A DNA stretch of 64,000 bases. Origin: Pestalotiopsis fici W106-1 (lineage: Eukaryota; Ascomycota; Sordariomycetes; Amphisphaeriales; Sporocadaceae). The position numbers and the translations under genes are program-made. Below the pieces are notes generated by a model, which saw only the letters and a list, made by a program, of their open reading frames with translations, was not told where the DNA came from and searched no databases. This document shows, piece by piece, positions 44,701-56,374 of the stretch; the first letter of the stretch is position 1; each line of letters opens with the position of its first letter. The stretch is from assembly GCF_000516985.1 (NCBI RefSeq), contig NW_006917103.1, positions 744,001 to 808,000 of the forward strand, read 5' to 3'.

Positions 44701-47700
44701 AAATAATTTTTTAGCTAATATAGCCGCGTAAATTTCCTAATTTTAAAGTTTTGCTTATTAATTACCGTAAACGATAAATTTTGCCTTATATTTTTAAAAT
44801 TTCTTATGTTTATCGAATTTATATACGTATATTTATATATAATTAAAAATTTATTTATTTTTTATTTATAAATTTTTTTATTAATTTTAATTTAAAATTA
44901 TATATTTTTATAATTTTATAAATAATTAGCTTTTATTTAAAAAAATAATTTATTAAACGGATAATAATATAATTTATAATATTATTTAAAAAAAGCTAAA
45001 ATTTCCGTTTTATAAATTTTTATTTTTTAATAAAAAAAGCGTTTTAGCTTTGCTTTATTATTTTAATTATTATTTTATTTTATTTTAAAAACGGTTTTAT
45101 AATTAGCTAAAAAAATTATTTATTATAAAATTATTTTAAATCTTTTTTTTAATAATACCGTATTTTTAATTATAATCGCTTTTATATTATATATTAATAA
45201 AGCTAATAAAAATATTTATAATAAAATTTAAAAAGCAAATTTTATAATAATAAAAAGGTATTATTTATTTTTTTTATTTAGCGCTGTTTTTTTATTTTTT
45301 TAATTATAATTTTTTTTTAATCGTTTTAATTATTACTTAGCAAAATATTTTTTATAACGGTATTTTTATTTTTTAATTTTTATAAATTTTTTTTTAAATA
45401 TTACGTAATTAATTATAAAATCGGCGATAAATTAGGTATTAATATTTAAAAATTTATTTTTAAATATATTTTATTTTTTGTTATATAATTTTTTTTCGTT
45501 TATAATTATATTTTTTATATTAATTAATTTATTTTAATTAAAAATTTAAATTTTATAAATATTAAATAATTTATATCCGATTAAGTATTTTATTTATATT
45601 TTAAGTGCTAATCGCTATAAACGGCTAAATTTTTATTATACCGTTAATATTATTATATACGCTTTTTATCCGAATGCTTTAAAATAAGTTTAATTAGGCT
45701 TATAGCTTAAATTTAGGATTTTTTTTGCTTTTGCAACTGCTTTATAAAATTTTATATATAATATATGCTATCGGGAATTATAATTCGGCGTGTAATTATA
45801 TAAATATACCGCGGTTTTACCGATTTTAGGCTAAAATTAATAAAAAAACTTTGCGCTAATACGTATTATACGTTTTTTTTTTATTATACCTTTTAAACGT
45901 TTAATAGCTTTATTTTAGGCTTATATATATAATGCTAAAAGCTTAAATTTAATATATTTATTTTTAAAATATTTTCCGATTATTTATTTAATATTTATAA
46001 TTTTATTATTATATTTAATAATTTTAATTTTAATATTATATTAGGTTTTTATTATATTTAAAAATAATCGGAAAGCGTTAATTAATATAATAATAATTTT
46101 TTTTATAAAATAATAATTTTATATATATCCCGTTTATTAATAAATAATTAGTATTTAAAACGTATAATTTTTAATTTTTTTAATATAATTATAAAAATTA
46201 ATAGCTAATCGCTCGTTATAATTTTTATTAATTAATCGCAGCGCTCGCCGTAATTAACGCGTAATTTTTATAAATATATAGGTTTTATATTTTATTATAA
46301 TTAATCTTTTAATTTTTATTTTTTAAAATAAATAAATAAAATATTTAAAAATTACCGGGCCTAAATATTTTATTTTATAATATTATCGTATAGCTTTTTT
46401 AATTAATAATAGCCTTTTTATTTATATTATATATTTTTTCCGATAAATAATAAATAACGCTAAAAATAATTTATAAAATTTATATTTAAAAACGTATTAT
46501 TTATATCGGTTTTAAAATATATTAATTAAAAATCTATTTTTTCGATATAGCGTTATAGGGTCGTTTTTATTATTTTAATAATATCCTCGTTTTCGTAATT
46601 AACGGAATAATATTAATATAATTAATAATTTAAAATAATAAGCTATATTATTTAATAATAATATTTTAAATTTAAACTATATAATTATTATATTATATTT
46701 ATAAATAAATAATTTCCGGTCGCCTAATTAAATAAAATCGTAATTAAAGGTTTATTTATAATTAATAAATTTTATTTTTATATTTATAATTAAAATCGTT
46801 ATTGCTAAACTTAAAATAATTAAATAGCGTAAAAAATAATTTTCCGCAGATGCTATAAAATTATTTTATACGTTTATTATTAATCGTTTATTCCGTTAAT
46901 TTATATTAATTAAAAGCGATTTTTCCTTAATTATACGTAATATACTAATTCGGCTGGTTTTAATCCTTTTTATATTACGAACCTGCTTTTATAAATTAAA
47001 GCTTTTTTTAAAGGCTTTATTTATTTATATTTATATTTTATTTTTAAAAACGAAACCTAAATAGGCTTTTTTTAAAAATACGTAAAAATATAAATTAAAA
47101 ATATAAAAAAAATAATAAATAAAATATTTAATATTTTTTTGCTTTTTATTATAAATAATTCGTTTATTTTTTTTTATATAAATTAGCCGTATTTAATTAG
47201 GGAAGCATTTAATTTTTAATAAAATAAATATTTTTATTTTATCCGTTTTAAAGCTATTTATTAGCTTTATTAATATAAATTACGAAAGCGCCTTTCCTAA
47301 TTTTTAGCCTAATCGGCTATTAGATACTTAAGCTTTTACGGAAATTATTATTTATTACCCGATATTTTAAATTTTTATTTAAAATATTTTATTTTTTATA
47401 AATTTAATAAAAAGCGGCTTATTATAATATAATTAAAATAACGGCATTTAAAAAATTTATAGCCTAAACCAAATTATTTTATATTTTAATTATTTGCTTT
47501 ATTTAGGTTTTCGTTATAATTATTTTTTATTTATTAATTTAATTTATAGCTTTTTTTAATATTTTCGAAAGCTTAAAAGCTTCGAAATATTATTTTTTTG
47601 CTTTTTTTTATTATTTAAAATTAATTTGCTATAATAAGCCCTAAAATTCTTATATTATTTATATAAAAGCTCGTTAATTAAATAATACGTAAAAAAAAAA

Positions 47701-48143
47701 TTTAAAAAAATCGCAATAATTATTTATTTTATAATTTCTTTAATCGCCGTATATTATTTAGCATATATAGCCTCCCTTATTTTATAATAATTATAATTAA
47801 AGTTAAACGACTTTTAATTTTTTTTAATAAAATCCGTTATTATTTATTCCCCGTTTTTTTTATTTTAAATACTCGGATCGTCGCTTTTATTTATAGCTTT
47901 AAAAATCGTTACCGCGGTTTTTATATATTTAATTTTTTTAATATCCGGTTCGATTAAGGTTTTAATTAAAATCGTTTTATTTTTAAAATAATTAGTTAAT
48001 CCGGTAATTTATACCTAAATTTAAAACGTATATTTTTAATTAATTTAATCGGAAATTATTTTTAACGATACCGTTAAGCCGATTCCGGCTTTTTTTATAA
48101 TTATTATTTTCGTAGCTTCGGCGGAGGCACTAAAATTTTTAAT

Positions 48144-48380
48144 TATTAATTAAAATAATGCTTTCCTATTAAAATTTAAATTAATCTAATATTAATATTA
48201 ATTATATAATATATTAATTTATATTTTGCGCCTTTTAGTTTTAATAAAGTGTACGTTTATTTAGGTGGCCCCGGCTAATCCCCGGAAGGTCCCGTATATC
48301 TATCTATCTGGACACTATAGTGTTGATCCGTGTGCTCAAGCACACGCCAGTGTATGGGAACCATAGTCCACCATTTGACA
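48144..48380 (-). repeat. Right (5') LTR, 237 bp
   Basis: It aligns with the left LTRs. Its left 100 bp are AT-converted, while from about 48246 to 48380 the sequence looks unmutated (GGTGGCCCCGGCTAATCCCCGG, ..., GGGAACCATAGTCCACC). Confidence 0.85.
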
Positions 48381-48385
48381 ATAAT

Positions 48386-49345
48386 CATATGGAACAGATC
48401 GATGCATGCGCCAGCACCAGCTTGGACCAGAGCTCCAGGGTGCTCCTGCACGAATTGTGCGGGAAAAGACGAGACACATAGTTTGATGTAAGTCTGTATT
48501 AGAGGACGTCTCTTTTGCAAATCGGAAACGGACGCACTTGGCTTATAATCTGTGGGAGCAAGAGAGATGCACAGCTATGGCAAACGAACAAGTACCGGGC
48601 CAAGTTGCACTATGATATGAGCCGCCGCCATCGCACACTAAACACACAGCGACATAGACCTGGTTCTCGAATGGAAGTTGATACTAATGTGGCGGACAAC
48701 GACTGCGCTGTCGAAAAGACGATCAGTATCTTACTTGAAGAATGCGAACCAGGTCAGAAGAACACTCATGGCTCAAACTCCAACCCTTGGCTGGGCCCGG
48801 TTGGCGACATTGATTGTTGTGTTGAGGCATACAAGCCACCGAGTCTTCCCCATACTAATAAATTCTTTTGATGGTTGTCATGAATTTCATTGGCTGATGA
48901 AAAAAATTTTTACATTACCTAGAGTGCAATTGCATTGGAAATAAGACAAAATCAAGTCAGCCAGAGAAGGAAGAGTAATGCGAAGCCATCGGAGTTGAAA
49001 TCCGCGGGATCCCCGCGGGAGTTTTGCAGGGCTGTTTCAGTGGCTGACCCCAGATTCTTGTACAGTGGTACCCACTTTGTGTAAGATACTAAGCTGCATT
49101 ATAATTGCAATCCCGCGTGTATTCCGGAATTCAGTTCAAGGAACCATGAAATGCAATTGTATATTAAGGCTCGTACAAAATCTTGAAAGAGTGCTTCAGA
49201 ATTACTGGACATCTTCACATACAAGTATTTACACTTCTCGGCAACTCAAGCACTCTTCTCCCCACACTCTGATTCAACGATTCATCTGCATTTGTACTTG
49301 CATCGCATCAATAATTACCATATCGCGAGGGCCTTGATCGACAAC
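48386..49345. other. Intergenic region with GC-rich palindrome
   Basis: There is no supported gene; a 118-codon plus frame (48515-48871) shows no family features. A 7-3-7 bp perfect inverted repeat lies at 49002-49018, 328 bp upstream of the SDR start. Confidence 0.5.
49002..49018. promoter_or_regulatory. CCGCGGG-ATC-CCCGCGG inverted repeat
   Basis: Two perfectly complementary 7-bp arms are separated by 3 bp. CGG/CCG inverted half-sites are what Zn2Cys6 dimers bind, and a Zn2Cys6 gene begins 2.1 kb downstream. Binding is inference. Confidence 0.55.
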
Positions 49346-50391
49346 ATGCCTGGCACAATCAGTTTCTTGAGGCAATCCTTTCCCGGAAAGGCACAATTTA
49401 CCGACGAGAACGTCCCAGATCTTACTGACAAAGTCGTGATTGTCACGGGCTCCAACACGGGTCTTGGCAAGGAGATTGCCAGGATCGTATACGCCAAGAA
49501 TGCCAGAGTTTACATAATGGCCCGGTCCGAGAAAAAGTCACTCGAGGCAATTGCAGACATCAAGGAGGCCGTCCCCAATTCTGCTGGAGAGCTCATTTAT
49601 CTGCCTCTGGATCTGTCAGATCTGAACAAGGTCAATGAATCAGCTAGGGAATTCATACGCAGGGAGAGGCAGCTGCACATTCTCTTCAACAACGCCGGTG
49701 TGGGATACCCGGAGCAGGGCTCCAAGTCCCAGCAAGGTTACGAGCTGCAAATGGGAGTCAATTGCATTGGCACATTTGCATTCACCAAGTTACTCACCCC
49801 CTTGCTCGTTGCGACGGCCAAGACGGCGCCCACCAACTCGGTTCGCGTGGTCTGGGTATCCTCGTCGGCCGCCGAAGCCATCAGCTCCAAGGACTTTGTC
49901 GAAAAAGTGCCCAAGGTGGATGAAATGAGCGGCTTTGAGCAGTACTGCATGAGCAAGCTCGGCAACTATTATCATGCCACCGAATTTGCCGCTCGGCACC
50001 GTGCCGACGGCGTTGTTTCGCTCCCGCTGAACCCGGGCAACCTCGACTCGGAGTTTTGGCGTACCCAGGGTGCAATTATGACATACATCTTAAGAAAGAC
50101 GCTGCTCTACCCGCCGGTATTTGGCGCCTACACCAACCTCTTTGCTGCCTTTTCTCCCGATATCACTCTTGAAAAGTCAGGAACATTTGGTAAGTACAAG
50201 AACATACATTATATCAAATACGGAGAGGAGTGAAATGGCTAACTAGAAATGAATCAGTTGCCCCCTGGGGTCAATTTTGGGATGTCTCGCCCGAGATGCT
50301 TGCAGGCGCAAAATCCACGTCCGAGGGTGGTACCAACATTGCGAGTGACTTTTGGAACTGGACTGAGGCACAAGTCAGGCCTTATTTTTAA
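49346..50391 (+). CDS. Short-chain dehydrogenase/reductase
   Basis: Two exons (49346-50189, 50258-50391) sum to 978 bp, 325 residues; the 68 bp intron has GTAAGT and CTAACT. This is a classical SDR: VVIVTGSNTGLGKEIAR (TGxxxGxG cofactor motif, residues about 30-46), NNAGVGYPEQ, the catalytic Ser in VWVSSSAAE, YCMSK (YxxxK), and a PGNLDSEF loop. It is of the retinol dehydrogenase/WW-domain-oxidoreductase-like fungal group that reduces carbonyls with NAD(P)H; the Arg in MARSEKK after beta-2 favours NADPH. Exon 2 carries the conserved VAPWGQFWD end. The start at MPGTISFLRQSFP is preferred over an in-frame ATG 54 bp upstream because homologues begin near this phrase. No transmembrane segment is obvious. 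Confidence 0.9.
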
Positions 50392-51119
50392 GACATACTC
50401 GAGTAATAGGACAAATGGCGGGTATCATAACAGTAATTGCATGGAGATTTTAACCTTTCTTTCCTCTTTTTGAGTTTGCGATAGGCATGTGCTTGGGCTC
50501 ATTTCTCGCCTTTATTTTCTCACTCCACTTCCTGCAGCTCTTCTGTTTAAACACAGGAGTTGACGGAAATGATGATACTTCATCATGTTTGCATCATTAG
50601 GTGTCATAGTGTTATCGATTTGTAAATAGAATGTATACATAATGTACCTGCTAGTGGTAAGGTAATGGCGAAATGATTGGATGCTCTTGTATGTATAGAA
50701 ACAGCCTGCAATATGCTGATCAGCCCATATAGTTCTCAGACCCGACTAACACCCAGCCGCCCATGAGGCAACATTGTACAGTGGCAGCAGGACCCTGAAT
50801 TGACAGCAAGCTAGCTGCCTGTAGGTACCTTACTGAAATCTAAACCCCGCAATCTCCGGTTGGGACAGACAGGCTAACAGGGGAACGGGGACGGTACTCT
50901 ACGGCGGGGGTGCGCGTTCCCCGTGCACTCTGTTCAGGTCGCGCCGCAATGTTCAGATATAACGGCCACCTAACCCCTGGCGGTTTCCGGTAAGTCACGG
51001 AAGGCAGACCACATCCATATCCCATTTAATAGTACATATTGCGCAGTCTGATTGTGTTGTTTCTTGCGACTCACGACTTGGCTAGCTTTTTCTTCCTCTC
51101 CATTTGCTGCTTTGCCAAC
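50392..51119. other. Intergenic region / TF promoter
   Basis: There is no gene. The last 250 bp before the Zn2Cys6 start are GC-rich with several CGG triplets (50885-50990), possibly autoregulatory sites. Confidence 0.45.
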
Positions 51120-53407
51120 ATGGACGACCTCCTTAGCCCCGCGCCCTATGGACAGGCGTGTGGGGGATGTGCACGAGCTAAATCCAAATGCTTCTTCAGG
51201 GTCGGTGGATCTGAATGCCAAAGGTAAGAGATCTGTTGCTGCTGCACAGTCTCCATCTCCATCTATCTGGGCCTCTTGTTGTGACGTAACGGGACACTAA
51301 TCAATTGCATGGCCATTGTGTAAGATGCCATCGCCTTGGGAAAGAATGTGAACCAGCACGCAAACGAAAGGCCGCGACGCCTCCGCCGCATCACCAGCAG
51401 CCACAACAAAAACAGAGACTACAGGAGCCAGCGCTGTCGAGTCGACTGGAGGAGAAACTTGATAGCCTCGTGTCGCTACTGCGCTCCCAGGCCACCGATA
51501 AACATGGCCAGGCTCATGCACATACTCCCAAGTCGCTTACTGAAAGCACTTCTTCCCACCATTTTGCTGCGCACCCTACGCCGCCCAACAATTCTTGCGC
51601 AGAGACGACTACAGGAGATAGAGAATTTTCAGGCAGCTTTACGTCCGAAGCCGGCCCCGATATAGTGTTTGATGCAGGTAATTCCGTCATGCGTCCTGTT
51701 CGTCCGTCTGAAAGTGGTACCCCGATACAATCGCCCATCCACCGTGATGTGTCGAAACACAACGTCTCTGATCAGAGAGCAGAGGAGCTGTTGAGTGTCT
51801 TTCGGCAGTCCTTCATCCCAACCTTCCCTTTTGTATATATACCAGCGCACAAGAGCGCGCGTGAACTTTGCCAAGAAAAACCCTTCCTCTGGTTTGTCAT
51901 CATGTGTCTCACCAATCCTAATGTGTCAGAGCAATTTGCCATGGCGGACACGGTGTGGGATATTATATCGCAGAGGGTAATTACGCAGCAGCTCGCAAAT
52001 TTGGACCTGCTCCTTGGCATTATATGTTTCGGCGCTTGGTGAGCTCATCATTCATACCATATTTTTACAACGAGTCTGTCCACCCTTTTACTAACACTGC
52101 CATCTTTTCAGGGCACACTACTTCAAGAAGGACAAGCCTTTCATGACTATGCTTGCACAAATTGCCATCTCTCTCGCCACCGAACTAAGTATACATCAAG
52201 ATTCCTTCTCTCACTCGCGACAAACCAGGTCGGCCAAGATGCTCGTTCGGGATGCAATACAGCGGAAGCCAAGAACGTTAGAAGAACGTCGCACTATACT
52301 AGCTGTATTTCACCTGACATCCGCGTGAGAAAACGTTTTCTTTAATTTGCGAAGGTTCCCTTCAACTGACACATGTGTAGGGCGTGGTGCACGTACAGGA
52401 AGGTTGAAGCCCTTCGGTGGACCCCATATATGGCCAGCTGCCTGCGTATGCTGTGCGAAGCGGCAGAAACCAATTGGGATCTGGTGCTTGCTACCCAGGT
52501 CAAATGCCAAGCCATTACAAACCAGCTCATGTGCGCCGCTGGCGATCAGCCAGCTGCGAACGGCGGAGACCCAAAATCGTCTTCAGCCATGTTTGTAACG
52601 TACTTACTTCGTCAGCTCGATGAGATACGACAAAGCCTTCCACCTGAAATATCCTTGTATAGTAAGAACCCACCTTATAATACTCATCTGTCTAGGAAGT
52701 CCCAAGCTAAGGAAGCTCATACAGGCTCTGCACAATTTTACCTCTACAGTACCGAGCTAAAGATCCGCGAATCAATACTGACGCGGCTGGCAAGCCATCA
52801 AGCCACTGAGCCTTCCGGATTCCGCAGATTGCAGGACCTCGACTCGCTTCTGACATGTGCTGAGCGCTGGCTGGCGGTCTGGTTCGAGATGCCACTTGTT
52901 GACTGGCTCGGCGTCACGGTTGATACATTTGCACAATTTACGCACTGCCTCATTATCCTGTTCAAGCTCACGACACTCAGTGAGCCTGGCTGGGACATAG
53001 AAGAGGTACGGCGGCGCGCCGATGTCCTGGAAGCGCTCGATCGCTCCTGTGCGACAGTTGAGCGTGTGCCCACGGCCGTCGGCATGGTGGATGCAGAACC
53101 AGAGTCGCCGCACAGGGGCCTTTTCTTCAAGACGACATATCTTTTGCGGAGCATCAAGGCCTTGATCCTGGCCGAGATGACGCCAGATGGGGTGCCTAGT
53201 GCGGCGCTGCAGTCGCCTGAAAGCGGCGTCGTTATAGATGACTACAATGAGGGAGGAGGTAGCTTGATGCACTATGGCACAGAGTATATGTTTATGCGCG
53301 ACGAGCTCGTGCTGAGCTTGTCCGACGAGCCTTGGCTGTCGGACATGTGGAGCTCTTCGTGGGATCGCATATCTGAGGGAGCCTTCAACCAGCCCTTGTT
53401 CGCGTAA
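51120..53407 (+). CDS. Zn2Cys6 fungal transcription factor
   Basis: There are four exons: 51120-51223, 51325-52038, 52112-52324 and 52381-53407. They sum to 2058 bp, 685 residues, phases closing. The zinc cluster straddles intron 1: ACGGCARAKSKC, then the second half C-x8-C-x2-C-x6-C ending HRLGKEC, at residues about 14-45, followed by basic ARKRKA. A linker with a short coiled stretch (LSSRLEEKLDSLVSLLRSQ) probably mediates dimerisation. The central part from exon 2 on shows the fungal-specific TF (middle homology) phrasing: FPFVYIP, CFGAWAHYF and TYRKVEALRWTPYM. It probably acts in the nucleus on CGG half-sites. Target genes are unknown; the adjacent SDR gene, which lies upstream on the same strand, is a candidate. 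Confidence 0.9.
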
Positions 53408-53537
53408 GCAGTTGCTAGTCTACCTGTCTATTCGCACACATGAGAAACATGAACATCAGTAATTGCTCTGCAGTTTCACCAGCGCAAGGAGCTCCTCTAG
53501 TCTCTGTTTTATCATTCTTTCTCGTGATGACGCATGA

Positions 53538-56062
53538 TCACCCTCGCAAGCGAGCGTAGTGGGGTGAGCTGGTCCTAATACCCTGCTGAATCCGATTTAA
53601 GCGGTAAGACAAAAACTCATCTGCTTCTTGAAATCGATGTTGTTCATTGTAGAGGTAAGCAAGACAGTAAATACTCAAAAGTGTGTCTGGAAGCTCCTTG
53701 CCTAGCGCCTTTCCGCCGCTATCAAGGGCCATAAGTCCATCTGCTCTGCTTCTTCGTATTTTCCTTGTTTTCTAAGCACCCAAGAAAGCTCCTTAACACT
53801 CGAAAGTGTATCTGGATGGTCCTTGCCAAGCACCTTTTCGCGGCCATCAAGTGCCCGTCGGCCCACCTGCTCTGCTTCTTCGTATTTTCCTTGTTTTTTA
53901 AGCACCCAAGCAAGCTCCTGGACACTCGAAAGTGTATCTGGGTGGTCCTTGCCCAGCAGCTTTTCGCGGCTATCAACTGTCCGTCGATTTAGCTGCTCTG
54001 CTTCTTCGTGTTTCCCCTGGTCTCCAAGCATCCAAGCAATACTCTGAACGCTATCAAGTGTATCTGGGTGATGCCTGCCTAAAACCTTTTCACGACTATC
54101 GAATACTCGTCGGTGCAACTGGTCTGCCTCTTCGTGCTTTCCCTGGTCTATAAGCACCCAAGCAAGATTACTAGCGCTTATAAGTGTGTCTGGGTGTTCC
54201 TTGCCTATAGCCTTCTCACGGCTATCAAGTACCGCTCGGTTCATCTGCTCTGCTTCTTCGTGTTTTCCCTGTTCTTCAAATACAAGAGCCAGATTGCTGG
54301 CGCTACGAAGTGTGTCTGGATGGTCCTTGCCCAAAGCCTTCTCACGGCCATTAAGCGCCTGTTGGTGCAACTGTTCTGCCTCTTCGTATTTTCCTTGTTT
54401 TTCAAGCACAATAGCAAGAAGGTCAACGCTTATAAGCATGTCTAAATGGTGTTTGCTAGGTGCCTCGAGTGCATCGCTGCGGTCTCCTCCCAGAATCTTT
54501 TCTCGTATCTCCACAGCCTTCCTCAGCATCGCCTCTGCCGCGCCATACCGTCCCATCTGCCATCTATACCATGCCGCGTTGTTTAATAACTGCGCCCAAT
54601 TTTCCTTTCCCTCTGTGGTCAAAGGCTCCGTTTCGATGATCTGGGCAATGTGGGGCTCCAGTTGTTGACATGTCATCCAATTCTCAGGTTCCCCATCCGG
54701 ATGTTCCTTTGACATAACCCGTAAAAAGACGTGCCTCCACCTCTCCATACTGTTGACGGAGGAGAGCCAAACACGCGTACAGAGCTGCACAAGCGCATGC
54801 ATCTCATATGCATTTTGCTGGGCAGTAAACCCCACCAATGAGTAAGCTCGTAGCGTCTCTAGATCATCGTCTAGTAGTTCATCTGAGTCTGTACTGTCGT
54901 TACCGTCCCCGCCGTCCTCGAGAGCACTGCCCTCATACTCGTGTCTCCTCATAGAATAGTTGTGGAGTATCCATTCCGGGATGCCTTGCGCATGGAAAAA
55001 GCTCATGAACGAGAGCAAATTTGCTGCCGACCGTCGCTCCTTTTGGATCTGTTCGAATGTGATCTGCCATGTCAACACTACCGAATTTGTCGCTTCTGCA
55101 TCACGCCGGAGATCACCATAATCTTTGTGGAGCAGACTTTCTCTCTTCTTCTCGCTACTTCGAAACTGTTCGAGATATGTCGAAAACGAAGTTCGTGGCC
55201 ATCGTCGGAGTATATACGCGGCTGCTTGGGTAATCGCCAGAGGTATATAGTCAAGCGTACGGACTAAAGATGCAGCTGGCTCGTCTTCGTATTTATCCCG
55301 GAGCTTCTTCCGAAGTAGCTGCAATGCCTGACCCTTATCCATCGGCTGCATTAATCGGATACTCCAGCTACTGCCCACTAACCGTTGCGCGACATCTCTA
55401 CTCCGCGAGGTAACTAGGATCCTGCCGTTGCTGCTTTGCGGTAAAAGCGACGCCAGCGGTCGTTGCGTCGATGCAGCCGTTGCGGTTTGATTGTGGTTTT
55501 CTGGGTAAAAAACATCGATATCGTCCGCATTATCGACTATTATCAACCACTGCCCATTGTCCACGTCGAACAGCCAGTCGTATACTAGACGAAGCACATC
55601 GACACCGGGGTCGTGGCGCCGCGGCAGCTCCAGCGAGTCTGCGATGCTGCGATAGGCTTCCTCGAACCGCGCTCGCGTGCCGGCGTGTACCCAAAACACA
55701 TACGTGCCCGGTGTCTGCTGTTGAATCCGATGCGCATACTGGATGGCCAGTTGAGATTTCCTTGATGTTCACATTAGAGAGGAGTATGGATGGCGCAATC
55801 GAAAAACTCACCCGACACCTCCTAGGCCGACAAGCGCAGCACGGCTGCCTGCCGGGATAAGGGTATCGTGCAGCCACGTCGCAACGTCTGTCCGCTCGAT
55901 AAAGTCGGGATCGGGTAGAAAAGGTACCGTTGAGAAAGGTTCGCGCCGTCGCGGCAAGTGACTCGGTTCGTGGATGGTGACGTTCAGGCTGCCACCGGAG
56001 ACATGGTTCCCCGCAAAAACGTTCCGCCCAGCGACCTCCCCAAACGTCGTCGGTGGGACCAT
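53538..56062 (-). pseudogene. NB-ARC/TPR NLR-like receptor with frameshift near the end
   Basis: The N-terminal exon is 56062-55812 and the second exon starts at 55760. The 51 bp phase-2 intron splits the P-loop: GLGGVG is on exon 1 and KSQLAIQYAHRI on exon 2. Then come WLIIVDNADD (Walker B), ILVTSRSRDVA, IPLAITQAAAYI (GLPL) and an MHD-like YEMHALVQL. The C-terminal part has six or seven 42-residue TPR units of the pattern REK.LGKDHPDTL..........QGKYEEAEQ. The frame ends at a TAG (53702-53704), but the next TPR unit continues in another frame (53732-53538) beginning at codons for ALDSGGKALGKELPDTL. One base is missing near 53728 relative to the preceding units. It is either a genuine truncation, which may still be functional, or a sequencing error. 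No N-terminal effector domain is seen before residue 30. Confidence 0.85.
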
Positions 56063-56374
56063 CGGTTGAGATGTGGAAAATCGACAACACCAAAACTGTT
56101 TGTCTCGAGGCGCAATCTATAGCATTAGATCATGATAGCTGTTTTCATGGGGTGTGAGTTGATTGACATGAAGAATGAGGCTGCGATGGGCATCCCATGA
56201 TCCCCAATCCAAGGTGCAGCCGAATCGGGCAGCAACCCCGGGCAGTCATCATGGCCCCCGCACCGGAGCCTCGTCTACCCATCGCTTACCTTCGGTCTCG
56301 TACATCCCCCTTCCTGCTCAACCTCCCAGTGCTTCCAGTTGTTCTTCAGGTCTAACATTATTGAAACCTTCACC
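56063..56374. promoter_or_regulatory. Divergent promoter between NLR and PNP-like pseudogene
   Basis: This 312 bp gap separates the two start codons. No clear motif is assigned. An upstream exon of the receptor could hide here but none was found. Confidence 0.4.

Larger units (their letters stand above)
42900..48380 (-). mobile_element. RIP-degraded Ty1/copia retrotransposon
   Basis: LTR-like sequences occur at 42900-43123, 43124-43356 and 48144-48380, the outer two facing the same way. The best-preserved termini read TGTTGATC...TTTGACA, a TG...CA pair. ATAAT flanks the right end (48381-48385) and also precedes both left LTR copies (42895-42899 and 43119-43123). The internal 4.8 kb is extremely AT-rich, with stops in every frame. 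The minus strand still shows coding phrasing: gag-like residues near 47800-48130 and a copia-type reverse transcriptase with INAF, MPDKYRK-like and YVND motifs near 44400-44700. So the right LTR is the 5' LTR. The element is dead. The mutation pattern, G to A and C to T on a large scale, matches RIP. Confidence 0.88.

Noticed and set aside
43370..48140. AT-rich block as a centromere, mitochondrial insert or independent gene region
   Set aside because: It is bounded by LTRs with a matching flank pentamer and keeps copia reverse-transcriptase phrasing, so it is a mutated retroelement.
48515..48871. 118-codon plus frame just outside the retroelement
   Set aside because: No domain, poor codon pattern, no plausible start context or partner exon.
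49292..49345. Upstream in-frame ATG for the SDR gene
   Set aside because: It adds 18 residues without family resemblance; the MPGTISFLRQSFP start fits the family and is closer to the coding signal.
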